Source: Sphingomonas sp. QA11 (GTDB lineage Bacteria > Pseudomonadota > Alphaproteobacteria > Sphingomonadales > Sphingomonadaceae). Taken from it: a DNA stretch of 64,000 bases. The stretch covers positions 744,001 to 808,000 of the forward strand of contig NZ_CP098774.1 in NCBI RefSeq assembly GCF_028473665.1, in the 5' to 3' direction. Positions 49,811 through 58,764 of the stretch are shown one piece after another. The notes under the pieces were generated by a model. That model made no database searches. It was not told the origin of the DNA and saw nothing but the letters and a program-made list of their open reading frames with translations. Positions within the stretch are counted from its first letter, which is position 1, and each line of letters starts with the position of its first letter. The position numbers were made by a program, and so were the translations under genes.

Positions 49811-50842
49811 ATGTCGTTACGCTCAAAGATTGAGACGCGGCTCCTTGAGCGATTGCTTGTCCTGGTCACCAAGGACGCCAAGCCAAACCTGAACCAACTG
49901 GCGGTCGCGGCAAAGAATATTCGCATTCTGGAGCTGAACGTGAAGGCGTTCGGTTACGAAATGGCACGCCGGCTGTCAGAGGCTTTGCCCATCCCCGACG
50001 ACACGGCCCCGAGAATTGTCGCGCTCGCGTCTAAGCCTTGCGTCCAGGCCGATCTCGAATCGGACTGGGCGGCACACTGGGCCCGTGAACTCAGGTGTCC
50101 CGTGCTCTATCACCGAAAGCTGTGGGAATATCTCTACGTGCTCCAGGCGATCTATGAGCACGGGCATATCCGTCCGGGCGTCAGAGGGCTCGGATTCGGC
50201 TGCGGCGCTGAGCCCCTTCCAAGCTATCTGGCCTCGAAGGCGGTAGCCGTCACCGCGACTGATCAATCGCTCGAGATAGCGAAGGCGACGGGCTGGGCCT
50301 CCAGTAACCAGCATCTCGGCACGGCCGCAGGCGCCCACCAGCCGCATCTAGTGCCGCAGCGTGTGTTCGAGCAGTTCGTCTCTTTCCGTACCGTCGATAT
50401 GAACGCGATCCCCGGCGATCTGGTCGGCTATGATTTCTGCTGGTCGATCTGTGCGCTCGAACATCTCGGTTCGATCGAGAAGGGACTGGCATTTATCGAG
50501 GCCTCGCTCGCTACCCTTCGGCCAAGAGGCCTCGCGGTCCATACGCTGGAATTCAATATCGAGGCTGACGGTCCGACCATCGACAACTGGCCGACTGTTC
50601 TTTTTCAACGAAAGCATATCGAGCGGTTAACTGAAAAGCTTACCCGTGAAGGGCACGAGGTGGCAGCGCTCTCCTTCGATTGCGGCGCTGCGCCAATGGA
50701 TCGCTTCGTCGATTTGCCGCCTTGGTCGCATGATCTTCCGGTCGACCACGCTTATCCACTGGGAGAGCCAAGGCATCTCAAGCTTGCGATCGACGGTTTC
50801 ATCGCCACGTCCTTTGGCCTGATCATCCGTAAGCGCGCCTGA
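49811..50842 (+). CDS. SAM-dependent methyltransferase of the polysaccharide locus
   Basis: A 343-residue protein. Motif I of class I methyltransferases reads VRGLGFGCGAEPLPSYLASK, and the acidic residue ending strand 2 is in AVAVTATDQSLEIAK. The motif IV region is DFCWSICALEHLGSIEKGLA, and post-motif strands have LRPRGLAVHTLEFNI. The N-terminal helix bundle (about 1-90) has no recognised domain. It is the first of five methyltransferases in the capsule region and probably acts on a sugar or lipid-linked intermediate. The substrate cannot be read from sequence. Confidence 0.8.
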   Translation: MSLRSKIETRLLERLLVLVTKDAKPNLNQLAVAAKNIRILELNVKAFGYEMARRLSEALPIPDDTAPRIVALASKPCVQADLESDWAAHWARELRCPVLYHRKLWEYLYVLQAIYEHGHIRPGVRGLGFGCGAEPLPSYLASKAVAVTATDQSLEIAKATGWASSNQHLGTAAGAHQPHLVPQRVFEQFVSFRTVDMNAIPGDLVGYDFCWSICALEHLGSIEKGLAFIEASLATLRPRGLAVHTLEFNIEADGPTIDNWPTVLFQRKHIERLTEKLTREGHEVAALSFDCGAAPMDRFVDLPPWSHDLPVDHAYPLGEPRHLKLAIDGFIATSFGLIIRKRA

Positions 50843-51178
50843 CATGCGCTTGCTCCGGCCATATCCACACGGAATGCGGAAAATAGTTGGAGGCGTCAGG
50901 TCGGCCCGAAGACGACCTCGCCACCGACCAAGCGAAATGAGCATCGCGATTTTTTCGCGGCCACTGTGGAAACGACTAGCGGGCGGGCGCGTGCGTTCGA
51001 CTACAGCCGAGTCGCTAGGGAGGCATGCCCGGTGTCGTTGCGATCCATGAACAGGCGATGGGTCCTCGCGCGAATCGAGCGGGATAACGGTCAGGTGGTT
51101 CAAGCCAATCGCGGGCGCGGGTCGGATCGTGAGGTCACCCGATTTGGATTGGAGGCAAGGTCGGGCCGTTGCGGCTCT
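50843..51178. other. intergenic stretch between convergent genes
   Basis: 336 bp between the convergent methyltransferase and kpsT. I see no convincing gene. A small hairpin CGCGA-TTTTT-TCGCG lies at 50945-50959. Confidence 0.45.
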
Positions 51179-51841
51179 TCAGGCTGCCTGGAGTTGTTGC
51201 CAGCGATGGACGTCGATCGCTTCTTCCATCGTATCGTAGAAAGTCAGTCGACCATCCTTCAACACGGCGCCCTTGTCGCAGTAGGCGAGCAAGGTACCCG
51301 GGTCGTGCGACACCATGATGAGCGTGCCGTTGGCGCGACGTTCCGTCAGTGCGAGGTGGCAGCGCTCTCGAAAACGTTCATCCCCGGCTCCGGTCACCTC
51401 GTCGACGAGATAGCAGGTAAAATCGATGGCAAGACTGAGGCCAAATGCGAGGCGGGCATGCATGCCGGCGGAATAGGTTCTGATGGGTTGCCGGAAATAA
51501 GGACCCAGCTGCGCGAAGCTCTCGACGAAATCCAGCATCGGTTCGATCGGGCGCCGATAGATCCGTGCGATGAAGCGGACATTGTCTGCGCCCGTCAAGC
51601 TCGCCTGGAATGCGCTCGCATAGCCAATCGGCCAGGACACGCTCATTTTGCGAGTGATACGCCCTGCCGTGGGCAATTCGACCCCTGCCATAAGCCGCAA
51701 CAGCGTCGACTTGCCCGCGCCGTTCGCGCCACAAATACCGACGGCCTCTCCGGGCCTGATCGCAAAATCTGCCTTCCTGAGCACCGTCTTGCGAAGATTT
51801 CTTGCATGATATGTCATGGAGACATTCTTGAAGCGGATCAT
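51179..51841 (-). CDS. kpsT: capsule/polysaccharide ABC transporter ATPase KpsT
   Basis: A 220-residue ATPase. Walker A is GANGAGKS (38-45), the signature line is YSAGMHARLAFGLSLAIDF, Walker B is CYLVDEVTGAGD and the switch His is in MVSHDP. The form and length match KpsT/RfbE-type capsule exporters with short substrate-nonspecific subunits. It drives export through KpsM, whose gene lies about 12 kb away at the right edge. The start MIRFKNVSMTYH is chosen at 51841; the frame is open further up but overlaps the divergent glycosyltransferase. Confidence 0.92.
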   Translation of the reverse strand: MIRFKNVSMTYHARNLRKTVLRKADFAIRPGEAVGICGANGAGKSTLLRLMAGVELPTAGRITRKMSVSWPIGYASAFQASLTGADNVRFIARIYRRPIEPMLDFVESFAQLGPYFRQPIRTYSAGMHARLAFGLSLAIDFTCYLVDEVTGAGDERFRERCHLALTERRANGTLIMVSHDPGTLLAYCDKGAVLKDGRLTFYDTMEEAIDVHRWQQLQAA

Positions 51842-51948
51842 GGCGCGAGTCCTTTTACTTGGGCCGCATTGTCCTTTGGTCGCGACTGGGGTCAAGGCGA
51901 ATATGCGGGAGGGGCGAGCGCTCCCGTATTTCCGGGTGGGGCCGCAGG

Positions 51949-53208
51949 ATGACCGCGAACCTGTCGAATAGCGAGCGCCTGCACCAGCTCTATGACCCGA
52001 ATTTCGTCCTTCGCGTCGAGACGCTGAACAACGGTGCGCCGGTCCAGGTCTGCCTCGAGAGCCGAATGCTTCACGACGCGACCGGGACGGGTGTCGCGAC
52101 CTACGCGCGCGTGTTGGCCACCTGCCTCGCAGACGCCGGCGCGGAACCTCTGATCCTTGACGATGGGCGAGGGGGAGCGGGTCTTCGGCGCTCACGCCTC
52201 GCGCGTTGGGTCGCTGCGGCACGTACATCGGCTCGGCCCGTGGTCGCGTATCAGCCGCTGGACGAAAGGTCGCCCGCACAGTGGATGGCCCGGGACGTAT
52301 TTCGCGAAGCGCAGGTCTTTTTCAATCTGCATGGTCGAATGCTTCCCATCGCGTTCGATCGCCCGCCCGAGGTGATGCACTGGACGTACCCGGCGCCGCT
52401 TTATGTCGTCGGCGCGAAGAATTTGTACACGGTGCACGATCTCATCCCGCTCACCCATCCTGAACTGACAACAATCCCCCGTTCTCGCCACGCGGCGATC
52501 CTTGGCAGGATCGCCTGTCACGCGCACCGAATTGTCACTGTGTCGGAAACCGTTCGTGCCCTGGTGATCCAGCATCTGGGTGTTCCGGGGAAGCGCGTGG
52601 TGAACACGCTGCAGGCGATCGAGACTCCGCTGCAGGCCGATCCGCCATTGCCTGACGCGCTGCGATCGGGCCGATATTTCTTCTTCTGCGGTCGTGTCGA
52701 GCGACGAAAGAATCTGGACCGCGTCGTTCAGGCCCTGATCGCCAGTAAGTCTTCCCTTCCGTTGGTGATCGTCGGCCCTGAGGTCGAAGGCGAGCAGAAG
52801 CTTGAGGCGCATCTGCGTACCTCTCCTCAGATCATGAGGTTCCCCTGGGTGCCGCGGCCGGAGCTTGTCGGGATGATGCGGCGCGCGCGAGCGCTGCTTT
52901 TCCCTTCGCTCGCCGAAGGGTTTGGCTTGCCGATCGCCGAGGCCATGACGCTTGGCTGTCCGGTCCTGACCTCGGACCGTGGGGCGTCCGCGGAAATCGC
53001 CGCGGAGGCGGCGCTGCTCGTCGATCCGCTCGATATCGACGCGATCGCGCACGCAATCGCGGAACTGGACCGAAACGACGCGCTTTGTGCGCGCCTCCGC
53101 ACGGCCGGCTTCGCCCGCGGCCGGCAATTCACACCGAGCGTCTATGCTCGGCGTCTCCGCGCGCTCTACGCCGGCGCACTCGCCGAAGACGAGAAGAGTG
53201 CCCAATGA
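51949..53208 (+). CDS. glycosyltransferase, GT4/GT-B fold (tandem copy 1)
   Basis: A 419-residue enzyme. The N-terminal Rossmann half has [20 protein letters not shown] and MHWTYPAPLYVVGAKNLYTV followed by HDLIPLTHPE. The C-terminal GT4 half has GRVERRKNLDRVVQALIASK and the nucleotide-sugar site FPSLAEGFGLPIAEAMTLGC, with the EX7E-type pair. It adds a sugar to the growing capsule unit. The ATG at 51949 is preferred over upstream in-frame codons because it follows GCAGG. Its stop overlaps the next start. Confidence 0.88.
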   Translation: MTANLSNSERLHQLYDPNFVLRVETLNNGAPVQVCLESRMLHDATGTGVATYARVLATCLADAGAEPLILDDGRGGAGLRRSRLARWVAAARTSARPVVAYQPLDERSPAQWMARDVFREAQVFFNLHGRMLPIAFDRPPEVMHWTYPAPLYVVGAKNLYTVHDLIPLTHPELTTIPRSRHAAILGRIACHAHRIVTVSETVRALVIQHLGVPGKRVVNTLQAIETPLQADPPLPDALRSGRYFFFCGRVERRKNLDRVVQALIASKSSLPLVIVGPEVEGEQKLEAHLRTSPQIMRFPWVPRPELVGMMRRARALLFPSLAEGFGLPIAEAMTLGCPVLTSDRGASAEIAAEAALLVDPLDIDAIAHAIAELDRNDALCARLRTAGFARGRQFTPSVYARRLRALYAGALAEDEKSAQ

Positions 53209-54590
53209 CGAGCTTGCCGCCGATCCGCGTCGGAATAGACGGCTTCAATCTTGCGATGGCGCAAGGGACGGGGGTCGCAACCTATGCGCGCTCGCTGGCC
53301 GAGGCGTGCGCGGGCTTGGGGCGTGAGATTGATCTCATCTATGGACTAAACGTTCCGTTGCGCTCGGCACCGGAGCAGAGGGAGACGTTGTTCTTTGCGG
53401 CGCTTGCGGAGGGCAAGTCGGGGGGCGAACCGCCCGCGCGACGAACCCTAACCGGCCAGGTGCACCGCTTTTTCCTGACGCCGTCTTCTCGTCGGCTCGT
53501 CGAAATCCCCGTGACGGGCCGGGTGATTCGAAAAGGTGTCGCTGATCGCGTGCCGGCATTCAATCGCCTGTTCACGCTGAACAGGCTCTTCTACCTCGGC
53601 GATCGCTATCTTCGGCGCTATGGACGACTGCTCCCGATCCGCATCCCCGATCCGCCGGCGATCATGCATTGGACATATCCCGTCCCGCTCCGGCTGATCG
53701 GCAGCCGGAACGTCTATACGATCCACGATCTGGTGCCTTTGCGGCTTCCCTATCTAAGCCTTGAGGACAAACGCTATCATGAGCGGCTTCTCCACGCATG
53801 CGTTGCAAGCGCTGCTCATATTCTGACCGTATCGGAGGCGTCGCGGCGCGATATTCTCGACTATCTTCCGGTCCCGCCGGACAAGGTCACCAACACCTAT
53901 CAGGCGCTGCCGCAGCGGGCGCCTCAGGATCGTCCTGGAGATGATCTCGGCGATCGCCTCCGCGCCATCTTCCGCCTGGAGCCGCAGGGTTACTTCCTCT
54001 TCCTGGGCGCGATCGAACCCAAGAAGAATGTCGGCCGGTTGATCGAGGCCTGTCTCACGGCGGCGCTCGACATGCCGCTGATCATTGCCGGTCCCGACGC
54101 ATGGAGCGCAGAGGGCGAACTGCAATTGCTGAAAGGGCAGGGCGGAGCCTCAGCGCTGGCGGAGGGGCGAATACGAAGGCTCGGATATGTGCCGGTCGAT
54201 CATCTCGACCTGCTCGTTCGTGGGGCGCGGACCATTGTCTTTCCCTCGCTGTATGAGGGATTCGGTCTGCCGGCGCTTGAAGCGATGGCTGCCGGCGTAC
54301 CCGTGATCGCCGGCAACCAGGGCGCGCTGCCGGAAATCGTCGGTGACTCCGCGCTGCTGGTCGATCCTTATGACGTCGAGGCCCTCCGCGCCGCGCTCGT
54401 CCAGCTTGATGGTGACGCAATACTGCGTTCGACGCTTGGCGCTGCGGGGAGGGCACGCGCACAGGACTTCACGCTGGCGCAATATCAAGCCCGCATTGAC
54501 CGGATCCACCGTCAGCTGGCGGCGGCGCCCGTCGACGGGCGGCAACTGCGTGGATCCCCGACCTCAATGCCCGCAATGGCCGGAGAATGA
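53205..54590 (+). CDS. glycosyltransferase, GT4/GT-B fold (tandem copy 2)
   Basis: A 461-residue paralogue of the preceding protein with the same landmarks: [40 protein letters not shown] followed by [29 protein letters not shown], and [20 protein letters not shown]. An extra segment of about 60 residues lies between about 70 and 130. ATGA overlap with the upstream gene indicates a shared transcript. The two likely arose by duplication and add successive sugars. Confidence 0.88.
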   Translation: MTSLPPIRVGIDGFNLAMAQGTGVATYARSLAEACAGLGREIDLIYGLNVPLRSAPEQRETLFFAALAEGKSGGEPPARRTLTGQVHRFFLTPSSRRLVEIPVTGRVIRKGVADRVPAFNRLFTLNRLFYLGDRYLRRYGRLLPIRIPDPPAIMHWTYPVPLRLIGSRNVYTIHDLVPLRLPYLSLEDKRYHERLLHACVASAAHILTVSEASRRDILDYLPVPPDKVTNTYQALPQRAPQDRPGDDLGDRLRAIFRLEPQGYFLFLGAIEPKKNVGRLIEACLTAALDMPLIIAGPDAWSAEGELQLLKGQGGASALAEGRIRRLGYVPVDHLDLLVRGARTIVFPSLYEGFGLPALEAMAAGVPVIAGNQGALPEIVGDSALLVDPYDVEALRAALVQLDGDAILRSTLGAAGRARAQDFTLAQYQARIDRIHRQLAAAPVDGRQLRGSPTSMPAMAGE

Positions 54591-54591
54591 T

Positions 54592-55743
54592 GTGACGATA
54601 CCGCGTTTTCGCGCAAGGCCATATGCAAGCAGCCTCGTTTTGTCATCGGTGCTGTCGATCCTGATGGGAGGATGTTCGACCCTGCCGTCGAGCGGACCCA
54701 CCGCGGGAGAAATCAGTCGCGCGCAGCAGAAGCTCGATGGTTTCGATCTGATCGAAGTGGAGGAGAGCGCGATTTCGCAGATCATGGCCTCGCCCTCCAC
54801 GGGGCGCGGCCGGATTGCTGCTGTCACGCTGCCAGGGGAAGTCGACACGATCGGACCCGGCGATGTGCTCCAGATCTCGATCTATGAGGTCGGGTCGGCA
54901 CTGTTCGGCGCGCGCGCGGCGTCTATGGGATTTACGCCGGCCTCCGGTTCGGGCGAAAACCTGCCTCCCGTCACGGTCGGGCGCGATGGCAGGATCACCT
55001 TGCCATGGGTCGGGCGGATCACCGCGATCGGAAAAACGGTGGACGAACTCGCCGACGAACTCACCCAGGCTTATCACCGTAACTCCGAAAACCCGCAGGT
55101 GATGGTGAGCATTCGCGAGAATGTGAACAACACGGTGATCGTTCAGGGCGATGTGAAGAAACCCGGGCGGATTCCACTCACGCTTGCACGCGAACGCGTG
55201 CTCGATGCGATCGCCATCGCGGGCGGTTCGTCGAACCCGGCCTTCGACAGCATCGTGAAGATCAACCGGGCCGGCCAATCGGTCGAGGCGCCGCTGAGCG
55301 CTATCGAGCCAGGCTCAAGCGATGACGTTCAACTCTTGCCACGGGATCGCCTATCCGTCACTTTCAGGCCCCGGACGTTTACCGTGCTGGGCGCGACCGG
55401 CAAGGTCGCTGAAATTCCGTTCCAGAACCCGCGCGTCTCGCTGGTCGAGGCGATCGGCCGCAGCGGCGGCCCAAGCGACGAGCGGGCGGATCCCGCCGCG
55501 ATCTATGTCTTCCGTTATGAACCCGCGGAATATGATGGCTCGCCGGCCGAAAGATCCCGGCCAGTGGCCTATCGCCTGAACATGCGTCGGCCCGAGAGCT
55601 ATTTCCTCGCCCAGCGCTTCGAGATGCGCCCGCGCGATGTGATCTACATGGCCAATGCGGGCGCGAACATTCCCACCAAGGCGATCCAGGTTCTCAGCCT
55701 GTTCTTCTCGCCCTTCTACACGGCAAAGGCACTCAGCCGATGA
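54592..55743 (+). CDS. polysaccharide export outer-membrane lipoprotein (Wza/KpsD type)
   Basis: A 383-residue protein opening with GTG 2 bases after the upstream stop. The signal peptide ends in a lipobox (SILMGGC). The Poly_export domain is GPGDVLQISIYEVGSALFGA ... VTVGRDGRITLPWVGRITAI, then SLBB domains (VIVQGDVKKPGRIPLTLARE, FTVLGATGKVAEIPFQNPRV). It forms the outer-membrane channel for the capsule. It completes the export machine together with KpsT, KpsE and KpsM. Confidence 0.92.
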   Translation: MTIPRFRARPYASSLVLSSVLSILMGGCSTLPSSGPTAGEISRAQQKLDGFDLIEVEESAISQIMASPSTGRGRIAAVTLPGEVDTIGPGDVLQISIYEVGSALFGARAASMGFTPASGSGENLPPVTVGRDGRITLPWVGRITAIGKTVDELADELTQAYHRNSENPQVMVSIRENVNNTVIVQGDVKKPGRIPLTLARERVLDAIAIAGGSSNPAFDSIVKINRAGQSVEAPLSAIEPGSSDDVQLLPRDRLSVTFRPRTFTVLGATGKVAEIPFQNPRVSLVEAIGRSGGPSDERADPAAIYVFRYEPAEYDGSPAERSRPVAYRLNMRRPESYFLAQRFEMRPRDVIYMANAGANIPTKAIQVLSLFFSPFYTAKALSR

Positions 55744-55835
55744 CGCTGAGATGCCGGGCCCTATCGTGGCCTCGTCGCCTGCCCATGGGCCGCGAGTCGC
55801 GGCTGCGCCGGTTCCGGCGGGTGAGTTAGGTCGCC

Positions 55836-56813
55836 ATGGATCGCTCGCCCACCCTCGACGACGTCGCGCAATGCTATCGCCTTTTCCTCGAGCGCGAGGT
55901 CGAAAGCGCGACCATCGCGGTCATGCAGATGGCCGATACGCCAACACTCTGGGAATTGATCAATCGCTTCGCGATCAGCGCTGAGGCAATGCGTCGTAAG
56001 GTCCATCACGCTTCGCGGCTGATCAGCGACACATATGATCCGTCTCTCGTGAGAATGGAGGTCAGCGACGCGCAGCGCAAGGAACTGGTGACTCGTACGC
56101 TGGCAAGATGGGAACGGAATGGCCGGGGCCTTGCCTATGACCATTTCTTCCGTGATCCGCGCCTGTTCGACGATCGCAGCGTGAAATGGAATCGCGAGAA
56201 GCGGTTCGAGATCGGACACGAGGAACTGGAGCGTGTTTTTGTCGCCGCCCACCGCAATGGCATCGCCTTCGCGCCAGATGCCTCGGTTCTTGCGCTCGGC
56301 TGCGAGGTCAGCTTCCTCGCCGCGGCGGTGAAGCAACGGCTCGGGCGATTCACGGGCATTGAAGTCAGCGGGACCGCGCTGTCGCAAGGTCGCGCCGCGT
56401 TGGAGGAATGCGTGTTTCCGGCGGCTGAATTGATATCGCTCCGCTCATTTCTGGATTCCGTCCCCGCCGATGGCGGTTGGAACTGCGATATCTTCTATTC
56501 GGTCATGCTTTTGCAGCATGCGCCGCCGCCAGTCAGCCTGATGCTGCTTCACACCTGTCTCAGCAAGATCAATCCGGGCGGTTATGCCTATTTCCAGGTG
56601 CCATGTCACATCTATGACTATGGCTACGATAGTCACGACTATCTGAGCGCATGGTCGGAGTCCGACGACTCCGGCGAGATCCATGCCCTGCCGCAGACCT
56701 ATATCCTGCAACTTCTGGCGCGACATGGCCTGGTGCCGATCGAAATCCTGCCGGAGCAGCGGTTGGGGCCGATGGGGCTATCTTTCACCTTCTTTGCCCG
56801 GAAGCAGGCATGA
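55836..56813 (+). CDS. SAM-dependent methyltransferase with DUF4214-like N-terminus
   Basis: A 325-residue protein. The N-terminal 60 residues (DDVAQCYRLFLEREVESATI) resemble the DUF4214 helical module (pattern 'YRxxLGR'). The methyltransferase domain has ASVLALGCEVSFLAAAVKQR as motif I, FTGIEVS as motif II and YSVMLLQHAPPPVSLMLLHT as the motif IV area. It lies 92 bp after the export protein and probably methylates a polysaccharide unit. Confidence 0.78.
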   Translation: MDRSPTLDDVAQCYRLFLEREVESATIAVMQMADTPTLWELINRFAISAEAMRRKVHHASRLISDTYDPSLVRMEVSDAQRKELVTRTLARWERNGRGLAYDHFFRDPRLFDDRSVKWNREKRFEIGHEELERVFVAAHRNGIAFAPDASVLALGCEVSFLAAAVKQRLGRFTGIEVSGTALSQGRAALEECVFPAAELISLRSFLDSVPADGGWNCDIFYSVMLLQHAPPPVSLMLLHTCLSKINPGGYAYFQVPCHIYDYGYDSHDYLSAWSESDDSGEIHALPQTYILQLLARHGLVPIEILPEQRLGPMGLSFTFFARKQA

Positions 56814-56936
56814 CGGACCCGCCCCGTGAAGGTTGGAGCCCGGCAGCATGGATTCGGCGCCCGCAGCAACCGCGGAGCGGCACGGTCATTCCGGCGAGCC
56901 GGCGGACTAGGTCCCTATATCAAAAGAGGATTGGAC

Positions 56937-57677
56937 ATGCGTAGCACTGATACCGATTGGGCCGCGATCGGGGAGGTGGAACCCTATTTCGGCGTTCTTT
57001 CATCCGTGGATTATTTGCGCGACAACCTGACGGCGCATACTCGCGACCAGTTCTTTGCCAGTGGCGAAGCGGACATGGCTTCCGTAATTGCTCATATCCG
57101 GGATCGTTATGACCCGGACTTTCATCCGCGCCACGCCATTGATTTCGGATGCGGTGTCGGCCGGCTTGCTCTCGCGATGGCGAAGGTGGCGGATCGCGTC
57201 ACCGGGGTCGACATTTCGCCCGGGATGCTCGTCGAAGCCTCCCGCAACGGCGAAGCGCGCGGTGCCGGGAACGTAACGTTTGCCGAGAATCTCCTTGTTG
57301 CCGGGGATGCCGACTGGGTGAACAGTTTTCTCGTATTCCAGCATATTCCGCCGGAGCGGGGCTTTGCCCTGATGGGGCAGTTGTTCGGCCAGCTGCGGCC
57401 AGGTGGCGTAGCCTCTATCCACTTGACCGCCTATCGGACCAACGACCATCTCCCGCCTTCGCTCGAGGATGTCCGCTATTCGCGTTTCGACGGGCGGCAG
57501 CTTGAGGTCATGGCGGCGACCGAGATCATGCCGGCGGGCAGGATGCGAATGTATGACTATGACATGACGCGTGCGCTCCAGATATTTGTCGACGCCGCGC
57601 TAGGCGACCTGAGTCTCGAGCATTTCGACCATGCCGGGCATCACGCCTTCCGCGTCTATGGGCGCAAGGCTGGCTAG
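56937..57677 (+). CDS. class I SAM-dependent methyltransferase
   Basis: A 246-residue protein with clear motifs: AIDFGCGVGRLALAMAKVAD (motif I), VTGVDISPGMLVEA (motif II), and NSFLVFQHIPPERGFALMGQ (motif IV region). The ATG at 56937 follows AAGAGGA; the frame is open to 56826, but that part is not methyltransferase-like. It is a small-molecule or sugar methyltransferase of the capsule locus. Confidence 0.82.
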   Translation: MRSTDTDWAAIGEVEPYFGVLSSVDYLRDNLTAHTRDQFFASGEADMASVIAHIRDRYDPDFHPRHAIDFGCGVGRLALAMAKVADRVTGVDISPGMLVEASRNGEARGAGNVTFAENLLVAGDADWVNSFLVFQHIPPERGFALMGQLFGQLRPGGVASIHLTAYRTNDHLPPSLEDVRYSRFDGRQLEVMAATEIMPAGRMRMYDYDMTRALQIFVDAALGDLSLEHFDHAGHHAFRVYGRKAG

Positions 57678-57744
57678 CATGCCCTCCAAATGTCTTGGCG
57701 CTGCCGCAGGCGGCATCGCTTCCGGCATTTTCTAAGGAACAACC

Positions 57745-58731
57745 ATGGCAACTCCAATGCCGCCAGCGGATGCACGCGCGGTCGTGGACCTTTTCTATCG
57801 ATCCCTGCTCGGCCGCCCCGCGGATCCGGTGGGTGGCGAACTTCACACCAACCTTCTCGTGTCGGGCCAGGTTGACGAGCGGGGGCTCGCGCTGGCGTTC
57901 GTCAATTCGGCCGAGTTCAAGATACGATCGGGTTCGGCTGAAGCGCTGGCCGACCAGGTGATCGTCCAGGCGTTCGGCTGCAAGTTCCTGCTGCCCAGAA
58001 GCTGGACAGCCGAACTTACCGCCCCCGAAGGGTATGAGAATTGGGTGATTCCCCATTTCCTCAGCCTCTGCAGGCCCGGCATGACGGTGGTCGATATCGG
58101 CGCCAGCATCGGCTCGCTGACCTTGCCGGCGGCCCGCCAGGTGGTGCCAGGCGGCGTGGTCTACGCGATCGAGGTCAGCTCGCTGAATTGCGGCCTGCTT
58201 GCGCAAAGCATCGTTCTTAACAATTTGGACAATGTCCGCCTCCTTCCGCTAGGCGTCTCCGACTATCTCGGCTTCGCGCGCCTGCCGCGGCAGGGGGTGA
58301 GCAACAACAACGTGATTGATCATGAGGCTGACATCACTCGGACCGACCTGCAAAGTCATGACATCGTACCGATCATGCCGTTCGACCTCCTTCATTCCGC
58401 CATCGGCAAGGTCGATCTCCTGAAGATGGATATCGAAGGCATGGAATATCGGGCGTCGATGGGCGCGATCACGATGCTTCGGCGCGATCGCCCGATCGTC
58501 TTCCTTGAATATTCCCCCTTATTCCAGAGCCGATGGTCGGGTGTACCCGGAGTGCAGCTTCTCGAACTTTTTCGAGAGCTGGGGTATCGTTTTGAAATCC
58601 TCCATCGAAAGAAGGATCGCGAGCCGATCATGGATGGCGATCCGGTCACCCGCATTGAAGCGGCCTGGGCGGAACATCGCGACGCCGATGGGGGCACGCA
58701 TCTCGATCTCTGCCTTTATCCGCTGGCTTGA
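57745..58731 (+). CDS. FkbM-family methyltransferase with DUF4214 N-terminus
   Basis: A 328-residue protein. Residues about 10-60 form a DUF4214-like module (VVDLFYRSLLGRPADPVGGE, LALAFVNSAEFKIR). The FkbM domain follows with TVVDIGASIGSLTLPAARQV, YAIEVSSLNCGLLAQSIVLN and the hallmark KVDLLKMDIEGMEYRASMGA. FkbM enzymes methylate hydroxyl groups of sugars or polyketides. The ATG follows AAGGAAC. Confidence 0.88.
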   Translation: MATPMPPADARAVVDLFYRSLLGRPADPVGGELHTNLLVSGQVDERGLALAFVNSAEFKIRSGSAEALADQVIVQAFGCKFLLPRSWTAELTAPEGYENWVIPHFLSLCRPGMTVVDIGASIGSLTLPAARQVVPGGVVYAIEVSSLNCGLLAQSIVLNNLDNVRLLPLGVSDYLGFARLPRQGVSNNNVIDHEADITRTDLQSHDIVPIMPFDLLHSAIGKVDLLKMDIEGMEYRASMGAITMLRRDRPIVFLEYSPLFQSRWSGVPGVQLLELFRELGYRFEILHRKKDREPIMDGDPVTRIEAAWAEHRDADGGTHLDLCLYPLA

Positions 58732-58740
58732 AGCGTGTCC

Positions 58741-58759
58741 GCGCCGGAATGTCCGGCGC
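58741..58759. terminator. bidirectional hairpin terminator
   Basis: GCGCCGGA (58741-58748) and TCCGGCGC (58752-58759) pair perfectly around ATG between two convergent methyltransferase genes that are only 33 bp apart. Confidence 0.65.
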
Positions 58760-58764
58760 CGTCG

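Noticed and set aside
49545..49826. Small minus-strand frame (93 codons) in the divergent gap before the methyltransferase
   Set aside because: Overlaps a control region, has no ribosome site and encodes Arg-rich sequence without features.
50966..51952. Plus-strand open frame (328 codons) opposite kpsT
   Set aside because: The minus strand has all ABC ATPase motifs. The plus frame only mirrors them.
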